This document shows, in pieces, positions 53,659 through 64,000 of a stretch of DNA of 64,000 nt. The notes under the pieces are model-generated. The model saw only the letters and a list, made by a program, of their open reading frames with translations, did not search any database and had not been told where the DNA came from. The DNA lies in assembly GCA_036852015.1 (NCBI GenBank), contig JAANDG010000052.1, positions 62,001 through 126,000 on the forward strand, written 5' to 3'. Each line of letters opens with the position of its first letter. The first letter of the stretch is position 1. This DNA comes from Pelodera strongyloides (lineage: Eukaryota > Nematoda > Chromadorea > Rhabditida > Rhabditidae). The translations under genes and the position numbers were made by a program.

Positions 53659-55985
53659 CTGAAAATAAAGATTAAGCAAAAATAAAAAACTGATTTCTGA
53701 AAAGCGTTTTTTAGTTATACGATGAACGCATTTTTATAGTAAGTACTCGACCTGTAGCCAGAAGCAAACACCGAGCTAAAAACCTTGTTTTCTTGTTTGT
53801 CCGTCACCCTTTGCAACGTATTGATTAGCTCTTTACACGACACTGGCGAACATAAACTATAAACTATAAACTACAGTATCCCGTTCAATAGAAACTGCCG
53901 CGCGCTAGGTGTCATAAAATTGAATTGGTTCGGATACAGTAAGAAGTGAACGCGCACCTTGTTTTCACGTAGGTTTCAAAGTGATTTGCGAAAAGCAGAA
54001 TAGGGATGCGGATGGTAACTACTCCAAAAGTGCTTGACTAGAAATTATGAGCGGCATCCGCAGAATGTTCGATGTTAGTGCATTAGGAAAACAACAACAT
54101 ATAAAATCTCAGGCTCACGTATAAAAAGTTTTCCCCGATTATTCTGTGATAAAACTCCCGGATTATTGAAACGTGTCTGCGAAAACCGTTTTGCATGATA
54201 TGCAATCTTGAGTGATTTATTAGCAAACGAAGATCCACAACAAAGTTACCGTATACAGCACCAAAATCTTGAATGAGCATAAAATCTCAATATTCCTTTA
54301 TTATCTCGGCGTTACAGTTATGTAAGAGTGGACAGAAAAGTTTTCAAAGCAATTGCCGAATATTCGAGTAGGTGTCACCGTATTTCACAGTCTCTCGACC
54401 GTAACCCGAAATATTTTCGAAAAGGGTGCCATGATACAAGGTTTTGGCGGGAAGATGAAAGGGTTTTGAAAAAGGGGTTAACCATTGCACACCTCATTAC
54501 ACAATTGGCCGATCGGATTACTACAGTAAGACAAATTTTCTCAGATTTAGTCTCTAATGGATTAAATAAAGGTTTTTATTTTCCTGTCCTTGTACACTAA
54601 ATCACGCCTAAAACAAAACTGCGCAGAACAATATAACAACTTAACTTAGTGATACTAAACCGAATCATATCACAAAACCAACATGTCATGAAGAAAACAA
54701 AGTCTATTTTTGTTTTAATTCCCCATCCAAAGTTCGCTTTTTTATCGATTTTTCCATGACATTAAGGGTAAGTGTGCTTTCATGCCTCATATAGTCAGGT
54801 AGGCTAAGGGCGTTTGTGCTGGCTTTCGCCCTCTGCATGAAACCCAAACTATCCGTTTGATGTTGCCCGGGAGGCCCCGCTCGCACTGACTTGTAACCCA
54901 ATACTCTTTATGAATATATGGGACATACTCAGGTAGGACGGGCAACCCATGAGGACTAGCACTTTGTATCTCGCCAAATAGGGGAATGAATTTTTTGGGG
55001 GAACGAGAGAGAATAAGAGAAGTTATATATAAAAGTTAAGTAAAGCTAAACGGTTACGGTTAGGTTTGTTTATTTTAAGTTGCACTAAATTTTCATAAAT
55101 GTTGCATTTATTGTCACATAAAAGGTTAAAGTGACAGAGTTTAGTTGAATTCATTTACTGTCACATGAAGTAAACTAACAATAAAAAAATATATGCTAGG
55201 AAAGTTCAGCGCCGATATGCTTCTTCAAGTCATAACTACAAAAAGCGCGTAGGTTTTGTTTTACCGCACATCTAAAGTAATGACCATTTTTATATCAATT
55301 TAACGAGTTTCCTCGCGGTTACAAACAAAGGTGAAACGGTCGTTAGGCCGCTATGGTTTAGGTCTTTCATGCCGGAAACGCTAGGCACACCTTACAGGCC
55401 AGCCGGTGATTAGCCAAAGCGAGAACAATACGGTTTAGAGGTAACGACCACCAGCGGTACGGCACCAATGAGCCATATAGCCGCGGGTACAAGACATTAC
55501 ATAACCCGCGCACCAGAATGGGTATTCAAGATGCGCGCCGACACTTATATGCAATTTATTACCGAGTATAAACGGGATTATGGATGCGCGAGATGGATAA
55601 TGGTTCGAGAATATGCGGAAAACATTTGGATGCACAATATTTGGTACTTTTAAAGAGGGACCGGGTTATTTGGAAATTTAAATTGGGGGTTTAATGTGCC
55701 TGGATAATAAATTTTGAATGTATGAGTTGAGTACTGAACGGGTGAATAGTAATGAGTTTCAGCTTGATATGTTGATAAATTCATAACTTGATATTGATAC
55801 TTTTTCACATACATTTTTATATGTTTATAAAAACATCTTACACATATATGTAAAAACAATTGCCGCTTGAAACACCCTTTTCAATAAAATCCACAAGTTC
55901 GACTACGGTATCAAGGACACCACTTCATTAGTGACTACGGTACTAAGGACGACTTGTTGTACACCTCTCAGGAATAGGTACTTGA

Positions 55986-56198
55986 CCTGCGATAGAGAAC
56001 AAGAGAGTGTCAGAGCAACACGTATGCAAACGAAGGAGAGACAAAGACATGGTGGATGTCATGGATGTGGACAAAGACACGGTGGAAGTTCCCCTCGACG
56101 ACGCAGTGGATGACGTCCAACAGAGCTGACAAGAGGCTGTCAGAAAACACATCGAGGAAAAGGACAAAGAACTTGCATACAAGTTAGGACATGTGTAA
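55986..56198 (+). pseudogene. Acidic/basic coding fragment with in-frame stop
   Basis: 71 codons interrupted by one TGA: before it a charged stretch (KRRRDKDMVDVMDVDKDTVE, then PLDDAVDDVQQS), after it AVRKHIEEKDKELAYKLGHV and a terminal TAA. The composition is protein-like in this frame only; no splice donor removes the stop cleanly. Family not recognised. Confidence 0.3.
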
Positions 56199-56530
56199 TG
56201 TGGTATGCAAACAAGACCCATATTGGGTTATTGCTCTTTGATTCTAATACAAAGCATAATAAAACAACTTTACTCATGCCTCCAAATAGTTTTAAGGAGG
56301 TACAAACTCAAAGCACGGTGAGCTTATGGAAACAGGGCCGTTGGACTAGTTGGACAGCAATCGTCCAAAATTTATTTTTACTATGAAAAATTAGTTCATT
56401 ATTTATACACCAGTCGGCTTCCGCCGCCTGAGGCGTCTTTACAATATTCGCTGATGGTCGCTATGTTTCACTGGGCTCTATCTATAAGTAGAGGCAAGTC
56501 TTTCTCGCAAGAATAGTTTCATGGGGAAAG

Positions 56531-57240
56531 AACTTAGTGTCTGTTGACTATATTTCTCCTAAATTGTCTGCAACTTGCTCTACTCTAGGACATCGAAAAA
56601 ATTGCCAAAGCCTAAAAGCAGCTTAATATCGCGTGGCTGATACGCCGCAATTTTTCTCTGGGCTATATAAGTTAGGAGGAAACATTTCTATCCAAAGAGT
56701 CTCCAGTCTTTCTTTTTCTTTTTGAAACCCATACCAATATTGAACACGGGTTAGAACTTAGTTTCTGTTGACTATATTCCTCCTAAATTGTCTGCAACTT
56801 GCTCTACTCTAGGACATCGAAAAAATTGCCAAAGCCTAAAAGCAGCTTAATATCGCGTGGCTGATACGCCGCAATTTTTCTCTGGGCTATATAAGTTAGG
56901 AGGAAACATTTCTATCCAAAGAGTCTCCAGTCTTTCTTTTTCTTTTTGAAACCCATACCAATATTGAACACGGGTTAGAACTTAGTTTCTGTTGACTATA
57001 TTCCTCCTAAATTGTCTGCAACTTGCTGGACTCTACAATATCGAAAAAATTTCAAATCCTAAAAAAAGGAATGTGCCTGGATGATACGTCCAATGTTTCG
57101 CTGGGCTATATAAGTTAGAAGCAAACATTTGTCTGAAGGAAATGGTTTCACTTTTGTTATTTTCCTTTTGAAACCTACACCAATATCAAACACGGGGATA
57201 TAACTTAGTTTCTGTTGACTATATTCCTCCTAAATAAGGA
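56531..57240. repeat. Tandem array, about 224-bp unit, just over three copies
   Basis: The block beginning AACTTAGTKTCTGTTGACTA recurs at 56531, 56755, 56979 and 57202 (spacing 224, 224, 223). Units 1 and 2 are almost identical from AAATTGTCTGC to the CACGGGTTAGAA end; unit 3 is diverged. Confidence 0.9.
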
Positions 57241-57339
57241 CCGGCGCCACGGGGAACATCAAGTTGAGCACACATCGATGCCATTGACAGGGAATTATTA
57301 TAATTGCGAATATGCTTCTTGAATTGCATGGAACAGGGA

Positions 57340-57965
57340 TCTCGGCCTACTTGCCGCACAATCGCTCGAACGATACCCCGCAAGCATTCTGTATATGGCA
57401 GCCTTTGTAGCGTTCACTGGGCGTTCCGCAGTGGAGGTGCCTGCAGTGGGTGTTCTTTGAACTCTATCGCTCGGCATGTACTCCGCGCCCTTGGTGTACA
57501 TGCAAACTTTTGTGTGGTGCTCATGTGAGCGCTCCACAATGGCGTTGCACAGCAAGTGGATGTTCCTTGAACATTATCGCTCGGCCGATACTCCGCTTCC
57601 TTGGAGTATAATGCAACCTTTTGTGTGGCATTCGTGTGAGCCATCCGCAATGGCGTTGGTGAGTATATGCAGTGAGTGTATGCAGTCTGCGAGTGCGTAG
57701 CTCAGGGCTGGATTCTCGTAGGTTGCTCAAGGTGAGGATAATCTCACGTTGAAAGGCAATATGGAAAATTTTTGTAAAATAAGAGTAAATAAAGCATTAG
57801 ACGAAAAAGCGTGATTTCAAGTTTTCAAAATTCGTCGTTCTTTGAGTTTTGTGCCGTGAGTGTTCTTTGAACCCTTTGTGCCGCAGAAACTCCCGAACGA
57901 TACACCACACATATTCCACATATGCAGCCTTTTTTGGACGTTTGTGAGAGGGGCGCTCGGGAAGT
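57340..57965. repeat. Imperfect tandem/dispersed modules
   Basis: Modules of about 115 bp share TTGAACNNTATCGCTCGGC, CTTTTGTGTGG and GTGAGCNNTCCGCAATGG, repeated three times in 57340-57680 and once, diverged, at 57857-57965. Short ORFs across them on both strands are by-products of the repeat. Confidence 0.6.
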
Positions 57966-58123
57966 GAGATGGCTCAGTGCACGGGAACGTGAACTACTGA
58001 ACCAATCCTACAACCTGAGCGTAACGCACATCATCCAAACACACAATCAATCAAACAAACAAACAAAGCTCCCAGTTTTATATAATAAGAAAGATATATT
58101 TTTCTATATTACTAATTGCCACC

Positions 58124-61100
58124 CTACGTAGGCAAGTTTAAATATTTAAAGTATATTATCCCGTACCGTTCAATTTCCGACTTCAGTTTGTCCGGGTCAT
58201 CACATTGCATAATACTCTCCGAATATGACATTCTTGACATATTTGACATAGTTCTGTTCAAGCGAGGAGCCGGAGTTGGAGATCCACCTTTGCCATTTAT
58301 TGATCTGAATAAAGAACGATTATTTCATGCTATCTTCACGTTATCGGGCCAATGCCTAGCGTGTTCGTCATTGTACCACCCTTGAAAAAAGGTGCCAGCT
58401 CTTGCGGCATAAAATATTTGTTTGTCCGTATTTATTTATATTAATTATGAAATGAGAGCAAGCATACGACACACACAAAAACCACACAAAAAACCTCTTG
58501 TCTTGTTTTTTTTTATCTAGTAATTCCAGCCCAGTGTAGTTGTTAGGTTCGAAAAAAAAAACGCAGTTTGGCAGAATAAAAAGAGTAGAAAATATTTCTG
58601 CGAAAAGTCTTGCACATCCATAAATGAAGAGAACATTCCACATTATCTAACATGGCAACACCATTTTTACCGGTCACATATAAAACCATGAGTTTCCAAA
58701 TGAAATATGGCTTTTTGGGAAGGACAGAAAATCAATTTTCTTTGGAAGTAAGATACTGACTTATTCCTCTGTTCCTCCAGATCTTCTCCCAACTTTTTCT
58801 TTTCATACTCCAGGGCTCGAACCTTTGATTGCAGGAAACTGTAGTCGGCACGAGAACTAAAAAGTGTAATTATTACTTATTTATTTATTTATTAAATACA
58901 TCAAAAGGTGTGCATCCGAGGATGAAAGTTAAAAACGAACATACGAACGGAAACAGATGACTGATTTGATTAGCAATGAGATTTACGAAGCTCAACCAAT
59001 TAAGGATTCTGTACAGTTACCGCTTACATAAATGCATTGAAACATGTCCAATTGTGCTTTTCCTCCAAAAATATGTAAATACGTCTAGCATTGTATGCTA
59101 ATTTTACCTTCATTGTATAAAAGGAAAAGGCGGCATGCTTAATATATTCCACCTTCATATTCAACATACTCTACAACATGATGGACATAGTGCTCGCAGC
59201 CGCTGCTGGCATTAGCATTACTTTATCGCTCGTTATTATTACAATGAATATTGTTTTGATATTCATGACGAGATTTAAGAATATTAACTATGAGGTAGGG
59301 GCTTAGTGCTTATGTATATAGTTTAATAATTTATTGACAAAGTGTGCATCATATAAATGATGAGAAGGTTGGCAAATTGAGCCACATGTAACGATAAACT
59401 TGCGGTTCCTTTATAAGTAAACAGTAATATGTTATAAGTAAAGAGTAATAACAATATGGGTTCTATAGACGGCTGGTCGAGGGTATTAGAATTACCAATG
59501 CGGTTGAACCATTCGATAAATATCCAATTTAGATCGAAACAATCAATAGGCGATTCCAAAGTTGTCGTGACTCGTCGGAAATTGCCAAGAATCCAGCATT
59601 GGCAATTTATCTCATTGCAAGACAGGTTGGATCGATATAGCATTTATCAGACACCAGTCGGCTCACGCCGCCCGAGGCGACTTACATGGAAATATGATTG
59701 GTTTAGCATGGGCATACTTATATACAAAGTTTCAAACGTATCATAAGAAATTCACATAATAGGAAACGATTGCATATGCATACTTCGATATTGAGCTGCG
59801 ACACTCTTTTTATACCCTTGTCGAAAATTTGCATTTCCATAACGCACATCGGTAGTATGCAATCTACGCTACAGTTACTCTTTTACATAATAAGATAACT
59901 ATAATTAAGTTAGGCTTATTGTTCGGCTTCAGTGTATTATTTAGTTAAGCTGAGGTTTACGTGTGTGTGCTTTTGCTTAGCTTTTCTCTATCCCCGCTTT
60001 CCTGATGCGCGTTCGAGTTACGGAGCACCTTTCATACATAACGATACGTAATTTAGACTTATGGTTCGGCTTGTAATTATTTAGTGAGGTTGAGGTTTAC
60101 GTGTGCGCGTTTGCTTAGCTATTCGCGCTTTCCTGATGTGCGTTCGAGATGCGTAATGCCCTGTGCAAGTATGCGATTCGCACTTGCGAAAATGACAAAT
60201 GCCTGTCCATGTTCGAGTCAATGTAAATGACAAGGTCCCGCAGCGATTTTGCATCTAGTATGGATCTATTTCAAAAAATAGTACTGAACTATTTGAAATA
60301 GTACGGATCTATTTCAAATAGTACGGATCTGATACACTTTCCTTGCGGGACTATGTCAAACACGTCATTCGCATGGGTTACGGTAGGCATTTGACATTCA
60401 TGTAAAATGGCCTGAACATGGACAGGCATTTGTCATTTTCGCAAATGCGAATCGCAAACATGGACAGGGCATAATTCTTCCGAAATTTTCTAGGTCGGCC
60501 TTAGTGATGAGGAAATTCTAACCGAATACGAAAGAGCTACACAGGAACGAAAGATGACTGTTCAGGTATTTTTATTACCATTTCCGGGAATTTAAACACT
60601 CATTTTGCTATAGCTGAAAGGCTCTACCGGAGCTGTTGGGACCGTGTAGACAGGATAACTGCATCATATCACGCTCACAATATTTATTACATACATACAT
60701 AGGGAGTTTTGGGATCGAATGAAAAGGATGAACTTTACGATTTCTTCCTCAAGAAATACATGTCTCGATTCATGCAATATGGATACGATCAAGAGGTATT
60801 GATTCGGTATTTCCTAGATAAATGGTACCTATTTTGGTGGCATACTCTGGTCCTCAGGCGCGCAAATGCGTAGCCGCGTCCGCGGGAAAAGATTGCAAAA
60901 TTGCATTGAAAAAATCGAGACACGGAGAAACCTCCTTTCTGCGTCTCCGCCTTTCCCGTGTTAAAAGCCACTTATTTTCCGCGGACGCGGTTACGTATTT
61001 GCGCGCTGCGCGCCTGAGAACGAGTATAGAACAACGCTAGACCGAAGCTAACAGTAGACTCAAATTACCGAAACACAGATGCGGCTGCAAACTAAATAGT

Positions 61101-63487
61101 TCCGGTCTAATTATTTGCTAATTGCTGTAATTTGCATAAGAAATTAGTACTATTTTCAGGCAACACTCATCGCAGCTCTTCGCTCCAAAACTAAGAAGGA
61201 ATAAATAAAAGAATCATTACCCTAAAACTCTAAAACCCTAAAGAAAAAGCCTAAAGAAAAACTAAATGCGCAGAACTTTAACCAGATATTTAGCCAAGAA
61301 GTATTATTTATTTTTCTGAACGCTGAGTGTGCGATACACTTTCGAACATCCGCTTCAGTTTCCTCGTATTTTATAATTATACACGAACGTAAAAAAGACA
61401 TCACGCAAAACTAGTACATACGCTTGCCTATGTTAACAGTTATAAACCCCAGATGTAAACCTTTTCTAAGATCGTTCATTTATTATTTGCCGTTCATAAT
61501 AAAATAATATGAATTTAATATTGTAGTCTACATGTTTTATATCAATAACGGCCCTGGAATCTGGGCTTGACAAGTGTAAATTGTGCAAAATACGCAAGTG
61601 ATGTGGTTTTGCATTGATACGGAGCAGTTATCGAGTGGGAGAATACCTTGGGTTTTCTATAATCTGCCCATTTTGGTATACTGTATCCAAGTGCTCACCT
61701 ATCAGCCTCTGTCTGTGCCTGTCTGACCTCATCCTTCAGCATGTCTGTCTCGCGTTCTTTTCTGGCTAATTGCGTCTTAATTGCCTCCAACTCACGTTCA
61801 AGTTCACCAACACGGTTTTCTGCCCTAAAATACATAGATTATTACTGTTGTGTGGAATAAATTGCAAGGATTTTCCTAGTTTACCTATACGGAGTGAGTC
61901 ATTTGGTTTGGCGACTGCTTTCGTTTTTTTTATGTTCAAAACCATTTTGTGACCACTTGGCGACCATGTGATGACCAATTTGACCAATTCCTTACGTCTC
62001 TTATTTGCACTGAGTTGTTGAAACGAGGCTCCAAACGACATGGGATAAAACTGTACGTTGCATATATTTTTCTCATGAATTGTATGTGTGCGTAATAAAC
62101 TATTATTATTATTATTATTATAAAACAAAAAAATAAAATAAAGTCTCATATCGTATGAATATGCCTTACTTCTTTAGTTGTTCTGGAGACGCGGTCGAAG
62201 TTTGTGCTTCCTTCTTCAATTTGTTCATTTCAGCGCCAGATTTGAGCAGCTCACCGGCAAGGCGCACGTTTTCAGCTTCGAGCTCGCGAACCTGAGCGGT
62301 ATATTACTGAGCGGTATCTTACTTTTAGGAACTAGGAGTTGCACTGGTAATAATCTAAATAGTAGTGACCCAAAAGACCTCCATGTTCGCTAACCTAGGC
62401 TAATAATCTATGAATATGGCATGCATTTTCACATGTGAATAAAAGCACATATGCCAGTTTTTCATTAGAAGAAAATAGCTGACGATTAGTGGTAGATTCT
62501 AAAGGTCAGAAATACTTAGCAGTTACCGCAAAAAAACTTACCGTCTGATTTTCCTTGGTCAACTTGGCGACCTCGGCCTTTTGTGTGTCGACTTCGACGG
62601 AAATTCTAAATTAAAACGGATTGCCTTGACAGTTTTCAATACGATTAGTGAAAAGGGCTAGAAAATGGTCGGCTTGAACTCATACTCTTCGAACATCCAA
62701 CAATTGTTGAATGATACACCACGTTCTTGAATCACACATATTTTTATTTCAATAAAGTTTGCGAAAACTGTTATAATTCCATACGTAGAGTTAGAGGGAA
62801 TAGAACCACTAAGGTTGTTGATTCCATGTAAGGAGTGTTTATAACAATAATAAAAAACTAAGCACCTCTGCTTCTCTGCCCTCAACTCTTCCGTCTCCTC
62901 CTCTCGCTCCTTGATGGTTTCATTCAATTTTTCGATAACTGTTTGAAGGGACGATAATTCTGTGGACACGGATTCAAGGCTACGGAGCTGAAATTAAATG
63001 TTGAGTAATCCAATAGAGCCGTGGCAAATCGAAGGTGAAATGCTCCCTTGGTCAATCAGCATGCGACATGCATATATGGCTGCTCCCTGCGTAAGTAATT
63101 TTTCTGTGCGCGGAATTTGTGCCGCACTGTATTGTTCCCCGCACAGCTTCGGCTCACAGTTATTTTGTGTGCGCGGAATTTGTGCCGCACTTTATTGACT
63201 ACCGCGCAATTACGGCTCATAGCTTTTATGTGCGCGCGGAATTTGTGCCGCACTGTATTGCTCCCCGCGCCGCTTCGGCTCACAGCTTTTTTGTGTGCGC
63301 GGAATTTGTGCCGCACTGTACTGCTCCCCGCGCAGCTTCTGCGCATAGCTGTTTCAACTAAGAGTCGTCAAGTAATACAACTGCCCACCTTATCATTCAG
63401 CTTATCCCTCTCCTCAGTATTCAACTTCTCCCGTTCCTCCATTTGTTTCCTGTGCTCGGTCTCGAGTTCTTCTAATTGCTTGCGAAC
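58124..63487 (-). CDS. Coiled-coil protein gene, 5' end outside window
   Basis: Minus-strand exons 63487-63389, 62987-62866, 62605-62542, 62291-62170, 61824-61699, 58856-58761 and 58304-58167, joined in matching phases (0/0, 0/2, 2/0, 0/2, 2/2, 2/2, 2/...). The predicted protein is almost all heptad-type helix rich in E, K, L, Q and R (KQLEELETEHRKQMEE, NETIKEREEETEELRAEK, ENRVGELERELEAI), then a Ser/Pro/Met-rich segment (GSPTPAPRLNRTMSN) and DDPDKLKSEIER. After that the frame either splices at GTACGG (58166) or reads on to a TAG at 58124-58126. A cytoskeletal or vesicle-tether role is typical of such proteins, but no diagnostic domain lies in the window. The 2.8-kb intron 61698-58857 contains an antisense gene; the intron before exon 62987 contains a 63-bp tandem repeat. 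Confidence 0.8.
58874..58930 (-). repeat. LINE-type 3' tail fragment
   Basis: Antisense: CGGATGCACACCTTTTGATG then TATTTAATAAATAAATAAAT, like 11579-11660. It lies in an intron of the coiled-coil gene. Confidence 0.45.
59178..61204 (+). CDS. Small one-TM protein, 108 aa, nested antisense gene
   Basis: Four exons, all phase 0: 59178-59294, 60494-60565, 60703-60795 and 61160-61204, ending in TAA, with AATAAA-type signal sequence overlapping and following the stop. Residues 4-31 form a single strong membrane helix (GISITLSLVIITMNIVLIFM) followed by a basic R/K turn; the remainder is hydrophilic and helical (SDEEILTEYERATQERKM, YDFFLKKYMSRFMQYGYDQE) and ends SKTKKE. I do not recognise the family. 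It lies completely within intron 61698-58857 of the coiled-coil gene on the opposite strand. Introns 1 and 3 carry repeat elements. An alternative start is the next codon (ATG 59181). Confidence 0.75.
60172..60470. mobile_element. TIR element, copy 2 of the 6478-6785 family
   Basis: TATGCGATTCGCACTTGCG start, ATGACAAATGCCTGTCCATG block inverted at the right end, and repeated TAGTACGGATCTATTTCAA interior. In intron 1 of the small membrane-protein gene. Confidence 0.75.
60840..61033. mobile_element. TIR element, copy 1 (sister at 63755-63940)
   Basis: GCGCGCAAATGCGTAGCCGC and its inverted counterpart CGCGGTTACGTATTTGCGCG near the ends. Copy 2 lies 2.9 kb away with the same internal TTCTGCGTCTCCGCCTTTCC block. 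In intron 3 of the small membrane-protein gene. Confidence 0.75.
63106..63352. repeat. Tandem repeat, about 63-bp unit, four copies
   Basis: Units starting at GTGCGCGGAATTTGTGCCGC (63106, 63169, 63230, 63295) with a GCTCCCCGCGCAGCTTCGGC core. It lies in an intron of the coiled-coil gene. The unit length makes all frames repeat-coded, so the ORFs here are not genes. Confidence 0.9.
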
Positions 63488-63754
63488 CTGGAAAAGCTTT
63501 GAGTAATTATTATTCGTATACTGTAGTTTGTAGTTTGTTCAACTGTGATCTGAAGCTTGATCGACCAGATCAAAAAGTTGGAGTTTATAGTTTAGTCTGC
63601 ACTCCGGGTTCAGCAATTTTTTGAAATACTGTTCTTGAAATATGTACAATCGGATAGAGGGTGAAAAGCGGAAATTTGGATTTGGGTTTTGGGACTGTGC
63701 CCCAAACAATAGATTATAGATGCTATAGAGCTTTGCCCTTCGCCCTACTCTGGC

Positions 63755-63940
63755 CCCATGCGCGCATCGCGCAAATGAGTAGCCGCTTCTGCGGGAAAAG
63801 ATTGCAGATTTGCACGGAAACATTTGAGACACATAGAAACCTCTTTTCTGCGTCTCCGCCTTTCCCACGTTAAAAGCCACTTCTTTCCTGCGGATGCGCT
63901 TACGCATTTTCGCGCTCGCGGCTGAGAACGTAGTAGTATA
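63755..63940. mobile_element. TIR element, copy 2 (sister at 60840-61033)
   Basis: GCGCAAATGAGTAGCCGCTT and the inverted TGCGCTTACGCATTTTCGCG at the far end; about 190 bp, upstream of exon 63487 of the coiled-coil gene. Confidence 0.7.
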
Positions 63941-64000
63941 GGATTTCAGTTACGGGATGCGAAATACGCATATCAGTCGTTTCAAGCTAAAAAGGAAGCA

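Larger units (their letters stand above)
49579..58123. other. Repeat-rich interval with coding remnants
   Basis: No complete gene was assembled. Contents listed separately: MITEs, a CT microsatellite, a 970-bp TIR element, a solitary minus exon candidate, a broken coding fragment and two tandem arrays. A GC-richer stretch at 55300-55640 has overlapping open frames but no splice support. Confidence 0.5.

Noticed and set aside
54328..54600. 90-aa plus ORF
   Set aside because: Non-ATG start and no splice signals or motif; composition changes along the frame.
55468..55653. 61-aa plus ORF in a GC-richer block
   Set aside because: A second frame is equally open over the same bases, and no splice support exists.

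Overview
This is a eukaryotic window, almost certainly from a nematode. The evidence is: split genes with short TTTCAG-type 3' splice sites; a tandem pair of nematode-style seven-TM chemoreceptor genes; a FoxA/PHA-4 forkhead gene; and an exact copy of the 22-nt nematode spliced leader SL1 (36598-36619). I cannot name the species. Introns are long and packed with transposons, unlike the compact C. elegans arrangement. All gene models below were assembled by hand from reading frame, splice signals and phase.

Layout. (1) 1-3950, minus: 3' truncated gene for an unrecognised basic nuclear-looking protein with several SUMO-type motifs. (2) 4242-5129: hAT-like element with 8-bp target duplication. 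(3) 8755-16622 and 18551-21939, plus: two tandem paralogous chemoreceptor genes with identical 7-exon architecture. Intron 5 of the first holds a LINE (ORF1 and ORF2 intact) on the minus strand; an inverted broken remnant of exon 4 lies between the two genes. (4) 22000-33350: mostly repeats, including a pair of 180-bp inverted arms 2.6 kb apart that enclose a possible 5' exon of the forkhead gene. (5) 33355-39154, plus: pha-4/FoxA, ten coding exons, 486 aa. (6) 39400-45400: noncoding, microsatellites and MITEs. (7) 45422-49570: two almost identical ~2.07-kb hAT-like elements side by side, each with its own 8-bp TSD. (8) 49600-58100: MITEs, tandem repeats, broken coding pieces. (9) 58124-63487, minus: at least seven exons of a coiled-coil protein gene whose 5' end lies beyond the window; a 108-aa one-TM protein gene (59178-61204, plus) is nested in one of its introns.

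The most unusual points are: a canonical -1 frameshift heptamer GGGAAAC placed directly on the ORF1 stop codon of a LINE whose ORF2 has no ATG; the SL1 sequence inside a pha-4 intron; the two abutting hAT insertions whose target duplications overlap by one base; and the nested antisense membrane-protein gene. Most of the rest is nonautonomous inverted-repeat DNA transposons, dominated by one family (termini TTAAAGCGAAAT) with more than a dozen copies. No bacterial-type operon, CRISPR array or phage system is present.
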